Shown in pieces: positions 16,249 through 25,801 of a stretch of 64,000 nt of DNA; position 1 is the first letter of the stretch; every line of letters starts with the position of its first letter. The DNA is from Alphaproteobacteria bacterium (lineage in GTDB: Bacteria > Pseudomonadota > Alphaproteobacteria > Micropepsales > Micropepsaceae), in NCBI GenBank assembly GCA_016124635.1, contig WGNJ01000019.1:62001-126000 (forward strand). Reading direction: 5' to 3'. The translations under genes were made by a program, and so were the position numbers. Below the pieces are notes generated by a model. The model saw only the letters and a list, made by a program, of their open reading frames with translations, had not been told where the DNA came from and made no database searches.

Positions 16249-17841
16249 CTAGTTCACACGGCGCGCTTTGTCTTTCCAGAACGGCTCGCGAAGTTCCCGG
16301 CGCAAAACCTTGCCGGACGCGTTGCGCGGGATCGAGTCCACGAAGTCGACCGACTTTGGAACTTTGTAACCGGCGATCTGCGTGCGGCAGAAAGCAATGA
16401 TGTCTTCCGCGGTCGCGCTCTCACCCTGTTTGAGAACGACGATCGCCTTGACGGCTTCGCCCCATTTTTCATCGGGCACTCCGATGACGGCGCAATCGGC
16501 AACGGCCGGATGAGCCATGATGGCGTTCTCAACTTCGGCCGGATAGATGTTTTCGCCGCCGGAGACGATCATGTCCTTTACGCGGTCGTAGATGTAGAGG
16601 AACCCATCCTTGTCGAAGTAGCCGGCGTCGCCCGTGTAGAACCAGCGCTTCTCGCCGCCGAAGAACGACCGCTTGACTTTGATCGCCTTGGCCGTCGCGT
16701 CGGGCTTGTTCCAATAGCCTTTCATGACCGTCGGCCCGGCGATGACGATCTCACCGACGTCGCCCGTCTTCACTTCCTTGTCGTTGCCGTCGACGACTTT
16801 GATCTCGAGACCCGGATAAGGCTTGCCGCACGAGCGCAAACGCTCGCCGACATGATCCTCGGGCTGCAGCGCGGTCCCCGCACCGACCGTTTCGGTCAAG
16901 CCGTAGAGCTGGGTGAAGCCGCAGCCTTTGAAGATCGCTTGCGCCGTCTTCAGCGTGTCTTCCGCGATCGGCGAAGCGCCGTAGAACATTTGTTTGACGG
17001 AGGAGATGTCGGCGGTCTTCACCTTCGGCGACTGCGTCAGCATCAGGATCACGGCCGGCACCAAGAACATGCTTCTGATCTTGAACTGCTCGACCAACGA
17101 CAGGACCTCGTTCGGCGTCACCTGCTTCATGACGATGCCGAAAGAGCCTTGCGCCAGCGTCGTCAGCCCCATGTTGGTTCCGGCAACGTGGTAATTCGGC
17201 ATGGCGACGAGGTTCGCGTCACCGGCAGCGAAGTCGCCCCATTTCGCATCCTGCGCGGCCTTGAAGAACGCCATGTAGTTGGCGTTGGTCAGCTGCACGC
17301 CTTTCGGATGGCCGGTCGTGCCCGAGGTGTAGAGCTGGATGGCGTCGTCGTCGCCCTTGATCTTGAGGTGCGGGTCCTTCGGGCTCTGCTTGTCGCGCCA
17401 CTCCGTGTAACCCGGCCACGAGGTATGACCGTCATCGACGGCGATGCAATGTTTGAGCTGCGGGCACTCCTTCCGGATGCTTTCGATGAGCGGCACGAAC
17501 TCGGCACCGACGAAGACGATCTCGCAACCCGCGTCGTTCAGAATATAGACGACCTCAGGTCCGGCAAGGCGCCAGTTGATGCCGACGAGGACCGCGTTCG
17601 CCTTGAATGAGCCGAGCAGCACTTCGAAGAAAATGTCGGAGTTCATGCCCATGTAGCCGACGCGGGCATGCGGCTTGGCGCCAAGCGCGATCAAGCCGTT
17701 CGCCACTTGGCTCGTGTGGGTATCGAGCGCCGCGTAGGTCGTCTCGCGGCCTTGGTAATGCATGGCCGTCGAGTTGCCGCGCTTTTTCGCCTGCTGGCGC
17801 GGTATGTCGGCGAGCACGCTGAGCCCGTTGAAATCGTACAC
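16249..17841 (-). CDS. fatty-acyl-CoA ligase (AMP-dependent)
   Basis: A 530-aa ANL-superfamily ligase with the complete motif set: P-loop LYTSGTTGHPKG (about 170-181), A5 LYGLTETVG, A7 WFYTGDAGYFDKDG, A8 YDRVKDMIVSGGENIYPAEVE and the catalytic lysine in NASGKVLRRELRE. It activates a carboxylic acid to its CoA thioester through an acyl-AMP. A GTG start at 17841 is chosen over the upstream ATG because GGGAGG lies 6 bases before it and the N-terminus then fits the family. It is divergent from a CMD-SDR pair, consistent with one catabolic locus. Confidence 0.92.
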   Translation of the reverse strand: MYDFNGLSVLADIPRQQAKKRGNSTAMHYQGRETTYAALDTHTSQVANGLIALGAKPHARVGYMGMNSDIFFEVLLGSFKANAVLVGINWRLAGPEVVYILNDAGCEIVFVGAEFVPLIESIRKECPQLKHCIAVDDGHTSWPGYTEWRDKQSPKDPHLKIKGDDDAIQLYTSGTTGHPKGVQLTNANYMAFFKAAQDAKWGDFAAGDANLVAMPNYHVAGTNMGLTTLAQGSFGIVMKQVTPNEVLSLVEQFKIRSMFLVPAVILMLTQSPKVKTADISSVKQMFYGASPIAEDTLKTAQAIFKGCGFTQLYGLTETVGAGTALQPEDHVGERLRSCGKPYPGLEIKVVDGNDKEVKTGDVGEIVIAGPTVMKGYWNKPDATAKAIKVKRSFFGGEKRWFYTGDAGYFDKDGFLYIYDRVKDMIVSGGENIYPAEVENAIMAHPAVADCAVIGVPDEKWGEAVKAIVVLKQGESATAEDIIAFCRTQIAGYKVPKSVDFVDSIPRNASGKVLRRELREPFWKDKARRVN

Positions 17842-18033
17842 GGATGTCCTCCCAGAACTTGGCGCTTTTTCTTTGGAGTGTACCGGCGCCAAGGCTGAGT
17901 GCAACCGGGCACTCTTGGCCAAATGCTTTTATCACGGCGGGCTCAAGGCGTCGGCGCCGATCAATACGAGTGCGCTTGCACTGCACGGGGCAAGGTCTAC
18001 TGTCGGCCTCGACAAGAAACTTGGAGGACGACC

Positions 18034-18582
18034 ATGGCGCGCGTGCCCTATCCCGATCCGAAGACACTTTCGGCCGAAACGCAGGAGATGCTCGGCAAGC
18101 TGCCCAAGCTCAACATCTTCCGCATGATGGCGGGCGGCGAAGGTCTGCTCGCCGCTTTCACGCGCATGGGCAACTACATTCTCGCCAAATCGAAGATCGA
18201 TCCGGTGCTGCGCGAAATCGCGATCGTGCGCGTCGGCGTACTGTCGAAGGCGAAATACGAGGTGTTTCAGCACGAGCGCATCTCGCGCCAGCTCGGCATG
18301 AGCGACGCGCTCATCGCGGCAATCCATAAAGGCCCCGATGATCCCGCTTTCAACGAGATGCAACGCCTCGTGATGCGTTTCACCGACGACATCGTCAAGA
18401 ACGTGCGGGCGTCGGACGCGACCTGGAAGCCGCTGGTCGAACGGCTGTCGCTTCAGGAGATGCAGGAACTCGTCGTCACCATCGGCTATTACATGACGGC
18501 GAGCCGCTATCTCGAGAATTTCGACGTCGACATCGAGGGCGACGCCGATCCAAAGAAATCACCGCTGGAGCAGCGGCCGTGA
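18034..18582 (+). CDS. carboxymuconolactone decarboxylase-family protein
   Basis: A 182-aa all-helical protein of the CMD/AhpD-like family. The core is VLREIAIVRVGVLSKAKYEVFQHERISRQLG, which has the family's E and H positions but lacks the CxxC of AhpD peroxidases, so it is closer to the lactone-decarboxylase-like branch; the exact reaction is unknown. GGAGG lies before ATG 18034. The stop overlaps the GTG start of the SDR gene, and the pair is divergent from an acyl-CoA ligase. Confidence 0.88.
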   Translation: MARVPYPDPKTLSAETQEMLGKLPKLNIFRMMAGGEGLLAAFTRMGNYILAKSKIDPVLREIAIVRVGVLSKAKYEVFQHERISRQLGMSDALIAAIHKGPDDPAFNEMQRLVMRFTDDIVKNVRASDATWKPLVERLSLQEMQELVVTIGYYMTASRYLENFDVDIEGDADPKKSPLEQRP

Positions 18583-19418
18583 GCGAGGCCGCCGAGCGGC
18601 CGATGGCGGCCGAGTCCAAAGGCGAAGCGCCGGCGCGCGGGCGGCTGAAAGGCCGACGCATTCTGGTTGTCGGCGGCGGTCAAGACGAGCGCGACGATCC
18701 CGATCCGCCGATGGGCAACGGACGCGCGATGTCGATCCTATTTGCACGCGAGGGCGCGCGCGTTGCTGTCGCCGATCGTGACGAGTCGAGTGCGCGCAAG
18801 ACTGCCGACTTGATCGTGACGGACAAGGATTGCGTCGGGAACGCAACCATGATGGCTGCCGACGTTTCGAAACCTGCGGACATCAAACAGATGGTGCGGC
18901 AGGCTAGCGAAATAATGGGTGGCCTCGACGGCGTCGTCTACAATGTCGGCATCGGCGGCGGCATGGGGCTCGAAGGCTCGACACCGGAAATCTGGGACCG
19001 TGTGTTCGCCGTCAATCTGCGCGGCGCAATGCTGACGCTGCAGGCGGCGATGCCGTTGCTTGCGGATGGATCGTCGATCGTTCTGATCTCGTCGATCGCT
19101 TCGATGAAGCCCGGAAGCAGGATGCCGTCCTACGATTCGTCGAAAGCGGCGCTCGCCGGCTTGATGCGGCACGCGGGGCTCGAAGGCGAGCGGCGCGGTA
19201 TCCGCGTGAACATCGTCGCGCCGGGGCTGATGGATACGTCGATCGGACGCGAGGCCACGCGCGGCCGTCCCAATCGCGCCAAGACTCCGGTGCCGCTCGG
19301 CCGCCAAGGGACAGGATGGGAGACGGCTTACGCCGCACTCTTCCTGATGTCGGATGAAGCCGCTTACATCACCGGGCAGATCCTCGCGGTCGACGGCGGG
19401 ATGACGGGATTGCGATGA
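18579..19418 (+). CDS. short-chain dehydrogenase/reductase, atypical cofactor loop
   Basis: A 279-aa classical SDR with active-site Ser171/172, Y185 and K189 in YDSSK, NVG instead of NAG at 122-124 and a GMTGLR end. The cofactor loop is odd: instead of TGxxxGxG it reads VVGGGQDERDDPDPPMGNGR (31-50), i.e. an acidic insert of about ten residues between the glycines, with an extra 25-residue N-terminal extension. The GTG start overlaps the preceding stop (GTGA). It presumably oxidises an alcohol of the same pathway as the CMD protein and ligase. Confidence 0.88.
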   Translation: MSEAAERPMAAESKGEAPARGRLKGRRILVVGGGQDERDDPDPPMGNGRAMSILFAREGARVAVADRDESSARKTADLIVTDKDCVGNATMMAADVSKPADIKQMVRQASEIMGGLDGVVYNVGIGGGMGLEGSTPEIWDRVFAVNLRGAMLTLQAAMPLLADGSSIVLISSIASMKPGSRMPSYDSSKAALAGLMRHAGLEGERRGIRVNIVAPGLMDTSIGREATRGRPNRAKTPVPLGRQGTGWETAYAALFLMSDEAAYITGQILAVDGGMTGLR

Positions 19419-19550
19419 CTTGAGCCTTGCCTATCATTGCATTTTTCGCAATATAGGAATGATCTCTAGGTCGGGTCGGATTTTTGTGGAAGGGGCATCG
19501 GAACTCGCGCAGGCATCGAGCAACGAACCGACGGCTTGTGCATACACGAT

Positions 19551-19601
19551 GTAGCGGATTTGTAGCGGATGAAATGGCGGAAAGCCGCCAACGTAGCGGA
19601 T
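19551..19601 (+). repeat. dispersed intergenic repeat (GTAGCGGAT type), copy 1
   Basis: GTAGCGGAT occurs at 19551, 19562 and 19593, with a GGCGG-AAAG-CCGCC hairpin between the second and third copies. The same arrangement, TGTAGCGGATnAAAT...CGCCAAnGTAGCGG, is found inverted at 49732-49780. It lies 50 bp upstream of the M20 hydrolase start in an AT-richer stretch. A TGTGCATACAC word stands next to both copies. Confidence 0.6.
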
Positions 19602-19654
19602 AAAGGGGGGCATGGTGGTGTTCCCGATTACGAACAAGGAAACGGAGACGCGGG

Positions 19655-20869
19655 ATGGACGGGAATGGGTTGTGGCTCAAGGGTGCGAAGGATCTGTTGC
19701 CGGACGCGGTGACGTTGCGGCGGCGCATTCATGAGCATCCAGAGCTTGGGCTGCATCTGCCCAATACCGTCGCCGCGGTGCGTGAGATCTTGGATGGTCT
19801 CGACGTCAAGATCGAGCATGGGCCGTCGACCTCCGGGTTGATCGTCACGCTGCAAGGCCCGACGCAGGGGCGAACGATCTTGCTCCGCGGCGACATGGAT
19901 GCGCTGCCGATGCCGGAAGACACCGGCCTGCCCTTCGCCTCCAAGGAGCCTGGACGCATGCATGCCTGCGGGCACGATTCGCACACGGCGATGCTGGCGA
20001 TGGCCGTGCGGCTACTGCACGCCAATCGCACCAAACTCTCGGGCACCGTCAAATTCATGTTCCAGCCCGGCGAAGAGGGTCACTTCGGCGCTTTGCGCAT
20101 GATCGAGGACGGCTTGATCGATCGGCATCCGAAGCCCGACGGCGCCTTCGCCATTCACATCACGCCGAATGTGCCCACGGGCGTGATGACGGCGAAGCCC
20201 GGCGCGTTCATGGCTTCGACCGATACGATCTATGTGCGCGTCGTCGGCAAAGGCGGCCATGCCTCGGCGCCGCATCACACCATCGATCCGATGCCAATCG
20301 CGGCCGAAATCGTATTGGCGCTGCAATCCTTCGTGACGCGCAAGATCAACGCCTTCGATCCCGTTGTCCTGACGATCGCCAAGATCGACGGCGGCACAAC
20401 GAACAACGTGATCCCCGAGGCCGTGAACCTGCTCGGCACGCTACGCTCGGTGTCCGAAACCTCGCGCAAGCGGGCGAAGGAAGGCCTGACCAAAGTGATC
20501 GAGAAGGTCGCCGAGGCCCACGATGCCCGCGCCGAGGTTGAGCTGGTGCCGGGCTACGACGTCACGATGAACGACGGACGCATGGTGACGCTGGGCGCCG
20601 AAGTCGCGCGCGATCTCTTCGGAGAGAAAGGATTCATGCCGATGCCTGCGCCGGTGATGGGCGCGGAGGATTGGTCCTATGTTCTGCAGCGCATCCCGGG
20701 CTGCATGATGTTCTTGGGCGTCGCGCCCGAAGGCAGCAGCCATCATCACGCAGCACCTTGCCACTCGAATCGGATGATGCTCGACGAAGACGCGATGGCG
20801 CATGGCATTGCCATGTATGCCGCGGTCGCCGCGAATTTCCTCGACAACGGCTTGCCGGCGGCAGCGTAG
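19655..20869 (+). CDS. M20 family metallo-amidohydrolase
   Basis: A 404-aa M20D peptidase/amidohydrolase of the hippurate hydrolase type. Metal and catalytic segments are RRRIHEHPELG (22-32), RGDMDALP (78-85), HACGHDSHTA (103-112), FQPGEEG, the dimerisation-domain GKGGHASAPH and the C-terminal histidine in SSHHHAAPCHS. Family members cleave N-acyl amino acids and related amides using one or two zinc/manganese ions. It precedes an MBL-fold hydrolase and two GSTs on the same strand. The substrate is unknown. Confidence 0.93.
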   Translation: MDGNGLWLKGAKDLLPDAVTLRRRIHEHPELGLHLPNTVAAVREILDGLDVKIEHGPSTSGLIVTLQGPTQGRTILLRGDMDALPMPEDTGLPFASKEPGRMHACGHDSHTAMLAMAVRLLHANRTKLSGTVKFMFQPGEEGHFGALRMIEDGLIDRHPKPDGAFAIHITPNVPTGVMTAKPGAFMASTDTIYVRVVGKGGHASAPHHTIDPMPIAAEIVLALQSFVTRKINAFDPVVLTIAKIDGGTTNNVIPEAVNLLGTLRSVSETSRKRAKEGLTKVIEKVAEAHDARAEVELVPGYDVTMNDGRMVTLGAEVARDLFGEKGFMPMPAPVMGAEDWSYVLQRIPGCMMFLGVAPEGSSHHHAAPCHSNRMMLDEDAMAHGIAMYAAVAANFLDNGLPAAA

Positions 20870-20902
20870 CGCCGGTCCGACATTAGAAAATGGAGGTTGC
20901 TC

Positions 20903-21877
20903 ATGGGTCTCGGTACCAAACCTTATAGCCGCGGGCTGACAGATCTCGGCAATGGCGCCTATGCCTGGATGCAGCCCGACGGCGGTTGGGGATGGTCGAA
21001 TGCGGGATTGATCACCGACGGCGACCAATCGCTGCTCGTCGATACGTTGTTCGACCTGCCGAACACGCGCGAGATGCTGGGCGCGATGCGCCGAGCCGCA
21101 CCGAAAGCGGCGGCGAAGATCGGCACACTCGTCAATACGCACCACAACGGCGACCATTGCTACGGCAACGAACTGGTGGGCGCCGACGAGATCATTTCGT
21201 CGAAGCACGCGGCCGAAGAGATGCAGCGCGAGTCGCCCGCGGTGCTGCAAGGCTTCATGAAGGCGGCACCGGGGCTCGGCCAGCTCGGCACCTACATCCA
21301 GCATTGCTTCGGCGCGTTCGATTTCGACGGCATCACGCAGACGCTGCCGACTAAGACGTTCTCCGGAAGCATGAGCCGGCAAGTCGGCGACAAAAAGGTC
21401 GAGCTGATCGAAGTGGGGCCAGCGCACTCCGGCGGCGACATCCTGGCGCATGTGCCGAAAGACCGAACGGTCTTCACCGGCGACATTCTCTTTATCGAGG
21501 GTACGCCGATCATGTGGGCGGGACCCATCGCCAACTGGATCAAGGCCTGCGACACGATCCTCGATCTCGACTGCGAAACCGTGGTGCCCGGCCACGGACC
21601 GATCACCGACGCGCGCGGCGTGAAGGCCGTGCGCGACTATCTGATCTATATTCGAGACGAGGCGAAGAAGCGGTTCGATGCCGGCATGCCGGCGTCGGAG
21701 GCCGCGCGCGACATTGCGTTGCGCGACTACGACAGCTGGGGCGACGCCGAGCGTATCGCCGTCAATGTCGCGTCTCTCTATCGCGAGTTCAGCCACGATC
21801 ACACGCCGCCCGACGTTGCGGCGCTGTTCGGGCAGATGGCGCAAATCTGGAACGACCGCAAGAACCGGCGCAAATGA
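20903..21877 (+). CDS. MBL-fold metallo-hydrolase
   Basis: A 324-aa metallo-beta-lactamase-fold hydrolase. The metal motif THHNGDH is at 79-85 (second His of HxHxDH replaced, first three ligands kept), with further ligands in GPAHSGGD, FTGDILF and PGHGP. A TTG six bases upstream is in frame, but ATG 20903 has GGAGG at the right distance. Its stop overlaps the start of the first GST (ATGA), so the two are coupled. Relatives include quinoprotein-relay SoxH-like and glyoxalase II-like enzymes; the substrate is unknown. Confidence 0.92.
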   Translation: MGLGTKPYSRGLTDLGNGAYAWMQPDGGWGWSNAGLITDGDQSLLVDTLFDLPNTREMLGAMRRAAPKAAAKIGTLVNTHHNGDHCYGNELVGADEIISSKHAAEEMQRESPAVLQGFMKAAPGLGQLGTYIQHCFGAFDFDGITQTLPTKTFSGSMSRQVGDKKVELIEVGPAHSGGDILAHVPKDRTVFTGDILFIEGTPIMWAGPIANWIKACDTILDLDCETVVPGHGPITDARGVKAVRDYLIYIRDEAKKRFDAGMPASEAARDIALRDYDSWGDAERIAVNVASLYREFSHDHTPPDVAALFGQMAQIWNDRKNRRK

Positions 21878-22659
21878 TCACGCTCTACGAACATCCGCTT
21901 TCGCCCTACGCCCAGAAATGCAAGATCGCGCTCTATGAGAAGGGGGTCGATTTCGAGCTGAAGATGCCGGCCGGGATCGGCAGCGGACAGGCCGACAAGG
22001 ACTTCCTTGCCGCCAATCCGCGCGCCGAAGTGCCGGCGTTGATCGACGACGGCTTTGCGGTCTTCGATTCGACGATCATCCTCGAATATGTCGAGGATAA
22101 ATTTCCGAGCCCGGCGCTATTGCCACGCGATCCGAAACTGCGCGCACAAGCGCGCATGATCGAAGAGGCGATGGACACGCATTACGAGCCGATCAATTGG
22201 GGAATGGGCGAACTGCGCTGGTTCAAACGCGCGGAAGGCGAAGAAGCCCGCAAAATCGAAGCGCGCGCGGCTGCGCAAGCGCGCGGGTATTTCGCTTGGC
22301 TCGAACGGCATCTCGGCGACAAGAGCTGGTTCAACGGGGAGACATTCGGTTGGGCCGATCTTTCCGTGATCCCCTACATCAACGGCTCCAGCGGCCAGGG
22401 TATGGGGCCGGAGGCTTCATCGAAGCTCGGCCAATGGCAGGCGCGCGCGAACGCGCGGCAGTCGGTCGCCAAATGCGTGCAGGCTGCGGCCGACGCGATC
22501 AAGGTCATGGCGCAGGTCAGCGAGTTCGTGAAGAGCGGCCTCTTCAAACGCGAGTATCGCGATCACCGACTCGAATGGATGATCCGCTCGGGCGGCATCG
22601 ACGTCGTGCTTCAGGGGATGAAGAACGAAACTATCCGCTTCAGTCACGAATTCGAGTGA
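21874..22659 (+). CDS. glutathione S-transferase family protein
   Basis: A 261-aa GST. The N-terminal thioredoxin-like domain reads MITLYEHPLSPYAQKCKIAL with Ser/Tyr/Cys near the glutathione position, cis-Pro in AEVPALIDD and the DSTIILEYVED glutathione site; the C-domain is longer than usual and ends in a basic extension. It overlaps the MBL gene stop by 4 bp and lies 3 bp before a second GST, so MBL-GST-GST are one operon, suggesting detoxification or thiol-dependent ring or ether cleavage. Confidence 0.9.
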   Translation: MITLYEHPLSPYAQKCKIALYEKGVDFELKMPAGIGSGQADKDFLAANPRAEVPALIDDGFAVFDSTIILEYVEDKFPSPALLPRDPKLRAQARMIEEAMDTHYEPINWGMGELRWFKRAEGEEARKIEARAAAQARGYFAWLERHLGDKSWFNGETFGWADLSVIPYINGSSGQGMGPEASSKLGQWQARANARQSVAKCVQAAADAIKVMAQVSEFVKSGLFKREYRDHRLEWMIRSGGIDVVLQGMKNETIRFSHEFE

Positions 22660-22662
22660 AGC

Positions 22663-23586
22663 ATGGCGCACGAGATCATCTTGCATCACTACTGGACTTC
22701 TCCCTTCTCGGAGAAGGTACGCCTTGTGTTCGGCATCAAAGGGCTCAGCTGGCGGTCGGTCGAAATCCCGAACATGATGCCGAAGCCGGATCTGTTGCCG
22801 CTGACCGGCGGCTATCGCAAGACACCGGTGATGCAGATCGGCGCCGACATCTATTGCGACACGCAGCTCATCATTCGCGAGATCGAGCGGCGCCATCCGA
22901 CGCCTCGCATCATCCGTGATCCGGGCCTCAGCTTCGCGATCGGCTTTTGGAGCGACATGCGATTCTTTCAGGCGACGATCCCGCTGATCTTCGGCGAGGT
23001 CGGGCCGGCGATACCGGAGGCGTTCAAAAAGGACCGCGAACAAATGTTTCCCGAGCGGCCGTTCGATCATGTCGCGATGAAGGCGGCGATCCCGATCTTC
23101 AAGGACCAATGGCGCGCGCATGCCGATCTGCTCAGTGCGCAGTTGAAGGACGGACGCAAATTCCTGCACGGCGCCGAGCCGAGCATCGACGACGTGCACG
23201 GTGTGCTGAACGTCTGGTTTCTGAAGAACTTCTACGCGCCGACCGCCGATGCGCTGTTGAAAGAATTCCCGCTCGTCACCGCGTGGTTCGAGCGGCTGAA
23301 AGGGATTGGGCACGGCAAGTACGAGCCGATGAGTGCCGAAGATGCGTTGGCGATCGCGCGCCGCGCGACGTCGGAGGCATTGCCGCTTGCCGATCCGCAC
23401 GACCCGAACGGGCGCAAGCCCGGCGACCGCGTGAAGGTCGCCGCGGACGACTATGGACGCGATCAAGTCGCGGGCGAGCTCGTCTTTTCAAATGCGCAGG
23501 AGATCGCCATCAAGCGCGGCGATCCTGTCGCCGGCGAAGTCGTCGTGCACTTCCCGCGCGCGGGCTTCAATGTGTTTCCGGGCTAA
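22663..23586 (+). CDS. glutathione S-transferase family protein
   Basis: A 307-aa protein: the GST N-domain covers about 1-80 (HHYWTSPFSEKVRLVFGIKG; YRKTPVMQIGADIYCDTQLI with the cis-Pro), then a helical C-domain to about 230 and an extra C-terminal part of about 70 residues (DPHDPNGRKPGDRVKVAADD...) that is not part of the normal GST fold and looks like a small beta domain. It belongs to the operon with the preceding GST and MBL hydrolase. The nuclease-like gene starts 20 bp downstream, but its base composition differs. Confidence 0.88.
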   Translation: MAHEIILHHYWTSPFSEKVRLVFGIKGLSWRSVEIPNMMPKPDLLPLTGGYRKTPVMQIGADIYCDTQLIIREIERRHPTPRIIRDPGLSFAIGFWSDMRFFQATIPLIFGEVGPAIPEAFKKDREQMFPERPFDHVAMKAAIPIFKDQWRAHADLLSAQLKDGRKFLHGAEPSIDDVHGVLNVWFLKNFYAPTADALLKEFPLVTAWFERLKGIGHGKYEPMSAEDALAIARRATSEALPLADPHDPNGRKPGDRVKVAADDYGRDQVAGELVFSNAQEIAIKRGDPVAGEVVVHFPRAGFNVFPG

Positions 23587-23606
23587 GCTGTGACCGAGCG
23601 GACGCT

Positions 23607-25769
23607 ATGGAGACTATTGCGAAGCCCGAGCATCCTACGCTGAAGGAGAGCATCATAAGGAAGGCGCTTTCCAATTTTGATTGGACCAAGCTTCGCGCCG
23701 AGTTCGACAGAGTTGGAAAGGCTGGCCGAGTTTCTTCCGAATTTCTGGGATACCTCCGGCGATCCGATTCTATGGTTAGGCTACGGGTGGATTCTGAAGC
23801 TGAAACACGGCGCTCGGTCTTTCTCGGAGAGGTCAAATCTTACTTTGCGAGCAACTACGGATCGGTCAGCTCCGCGCACCTTAAGTCTGAACTGACCAAG
23901 CTGAGCATTCTGGAATCTGGATATCGCAGCATTCTCGTCATGCTGCAAAAATCGGAAATTTCGAGCTTACCTGCACCTGCAAGAGTTTCGGCGTACGTAG
24001 CCAGAGCTGCCAAACAAATACTGTTGCTGAACAACCGATATCTCAAGGCCCTGCAGGAGACTACCGGAGGTTCAATCGTGCCCAATGGTGTCTCCGTCTC
24101 GGATGATGGGGAGCCGCCTCTTTCGATCGATGCTGCAAATACAGCAATGATCGAAACCCTCTCGATGTCGCTTGTCATGGAGGGTTATCAAAATTCTTGG
24201 CTCGAACAAGACGGCACAATTGTGATTCCCGCGCTGACGCCGCCAACAGAGTCAGATATATTTATGGCCGGATCGACTGAGATTCTTGGGCTCTGCTGGC
24301 GAAGATGGCGAGCCTTGGAAGAGCGGTTTCGGTTCCTTGGTGGGACACTTGAGCAGTTTCTCGCTCCAAATATTCCACTGGGACACCCGACCGACCTGCT
24401 CAGAGTCGTAACCTACAAGCCGATTGAACACGAAATTTTCGACTTTATCGCTAACGAACGCCTTAACGATCGGCTTGCGCAAATCTGGCTCGATCTGACC
24501 TTCGAAATTGGTCCCCAGGAGAAGGTCAAAGGGCAGTCGGCGACAACGCGCATGCCGCCAGACGAGTATCTGTCTGCCGATGAACTTCGCTCTCTTATCG
24601 TGCTAAGCGAGCTACTAAGCTATGATGCTGTCGGCGACACGGAGAAGCGGGGTGGATTACGTTTCATTGAGTGGGTCCGCGGTTATTGCACATTGAAATG
24701 CATCATTGAAAATAGCGGAACCGATCCGAACGCAGATTCGAGCGGGTGTCTTGTTCTCAAAGACGCTGACCTTCAAATGACGTTGGAGCAAGTGGGTCTG
24801 ACCGCTGGGTCAGCGCGAAGGTTCATTGACTGTGCTACATTTAAGACTTCAAGCAGAGACCTGTTCGATTGCCCGCTGATAAAACTGCCCGATGGCGAGC
24901 GTGCGCTCTTTTTGCCTGCAATTGAACATACGAATGTCGCTAAAGTGGTCTTGTCGCTAATTGCCACGCTTGGCGAAGCGATTGGACCGAAAGGAAAGGC
25001 TTTCGAAAGTGATATATTGCAATTCCTTAAGTCAAAGGGGCATTCCGTTGCCGCGTTCACTGCCAAACGCGATGAGCAGCGGTACGAGTTCGACGCTGTT
25101 CTGGATTGGGACGGCTACGTCTTTGTGCTGGAATGCAAAAATCGCACGCTGTCCGGTCACAACCCGAAACAGGCCTTCTTCTTTTCCTTAGAAATGCGGT
25201 CGAGTGCAAAGCAAGTTTTGAGGTTGGCGAGGGCGCTTGACGACCATCCGGACATCCTACGCGAGCACTTGGGAATCGAACCAGGCACCAGAATAGTTGT
25301 ACCGTGCGTTCTCAATTCGATGCCCTACTCCATAGCCGGGATGACAGATGGAGTCTTCTTCACGGATGCTTCATTTTTCAAGCGCTTCTTCGAGGATCGA
25401 TATTTTCGAGTCAAGGTACCTTATGCAATCGATGAAGATACGACCATCCTTCATCGGACGGCGATGCATACTCAATGGGAGGGAACAGCGCCGACTGCGA
25501 AGGATCTATTGTGTCAGCTAGAGCATCCGTTTCAATTTGAACTGGCGCGTGCTCATACGCTGATCGAGCCCATTTCTTTTCCAATTGCGGATCGTGCCGC
25601 GGCGACAAGCGGCGAATTCCTGCGGCGCCCCATTACGATAGAGTCCTATTCGAATTTTGTCGGTGTCTCTGCAGCGCGTGTGCGCAAAGAGATGTCTGCC
25701 GTGTCGCACGAAGTGAGCAAGCTCAGAAAGCGGCAAACTAACCGCCGCAACAAGCTCCGAGGGCGTTAA
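23607..25769 (+). CDS. PD-(D/E)XK (NERD-like) nuclease-domain protein
   Basis: A 720-aa protein of no family I recognise. Residues 1-440 are helical with no clear motif. At about 460-515 there is a restriction-endonuclease-like core: GKAFESDILQFLKSKGH (E467), then EFDAVLDWDGYVFVLECKN, giving D496 and E509-C-K511, the order and spacing of a PD-(D/E)XK active site as in NERD domains. A further 200 residues follow, ending in a very basic tail. No helicase, methyltransferase or phage gene adjoins it. The two 60-base lines I counted are 47-50% GC, against 60-75% in neighbours, so transfer is likely. ATG 23607 is chosen as the first start beyond the GST gene; a defence role is inference. Confidence 0.75.
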   Translation: METIAKPEHPTLKESIIRKALSNFDWTKLRAEFDRVGKAGRVSSEFLGYLRRSDSMVRLRVDSEAETRRSVFLGEVKSYFASNYGSVSSAHLKSELTKLSILESGYRSILVMLQKSEISSLPAPARVSAYVARAAKQILLLNNRYLKALQETTGGSIVPNGVSVSDDGEPPLSIDAANTAMIETLSMSLVMEGYQNSWLEQDGTIVIPALTPPTESDIFMAGSTEILGLCWRRWRALEERFRFLGGTLEQFLAPNIPLGHPTDLLRVVTYKPIEHEIFDFIANERLNDRLAQIWLDLTFEIGPQEKVKGQSATTRMPPDEYLSADELRSLIVLSELLSYDAVGDTEKRGGLRFIEWVRGYCTLKCIIENSGTDPNADSSGCLVLKDADLQMTLEQVGLTAGSARRFIDCATFKTSSRDLFDCPLIKLPDGERALFLPAIEHTNVAKVVLSLIATLGEAIGPKGKAFESDILQFLKSKGHSVAAFTAKRDEQRYEFDAVLDWDGYVFVLECKNRTLSGHNPKQAFFFSLEMRSSAKQVLRLARALDDHPDILREHLGIEPGTRIVVPCVLNSMPYSIAGMTDGVFFTDASFFKRFFEDRYFRVKVPYAIDEDTTILHRTAMHTQWEGTAPTAKDLLCQLEHPFQFELARAHTLIEPISFPIADRAAATSGEFLRRPITIESYSNFVGVSAARVRKEMSAVSHEVSKLRKRQTNRRNKLRGR

Positions 25770-25801
25770 TGCAGCTCGCATTGCAAAAAACTCGGATTGC
25801 A

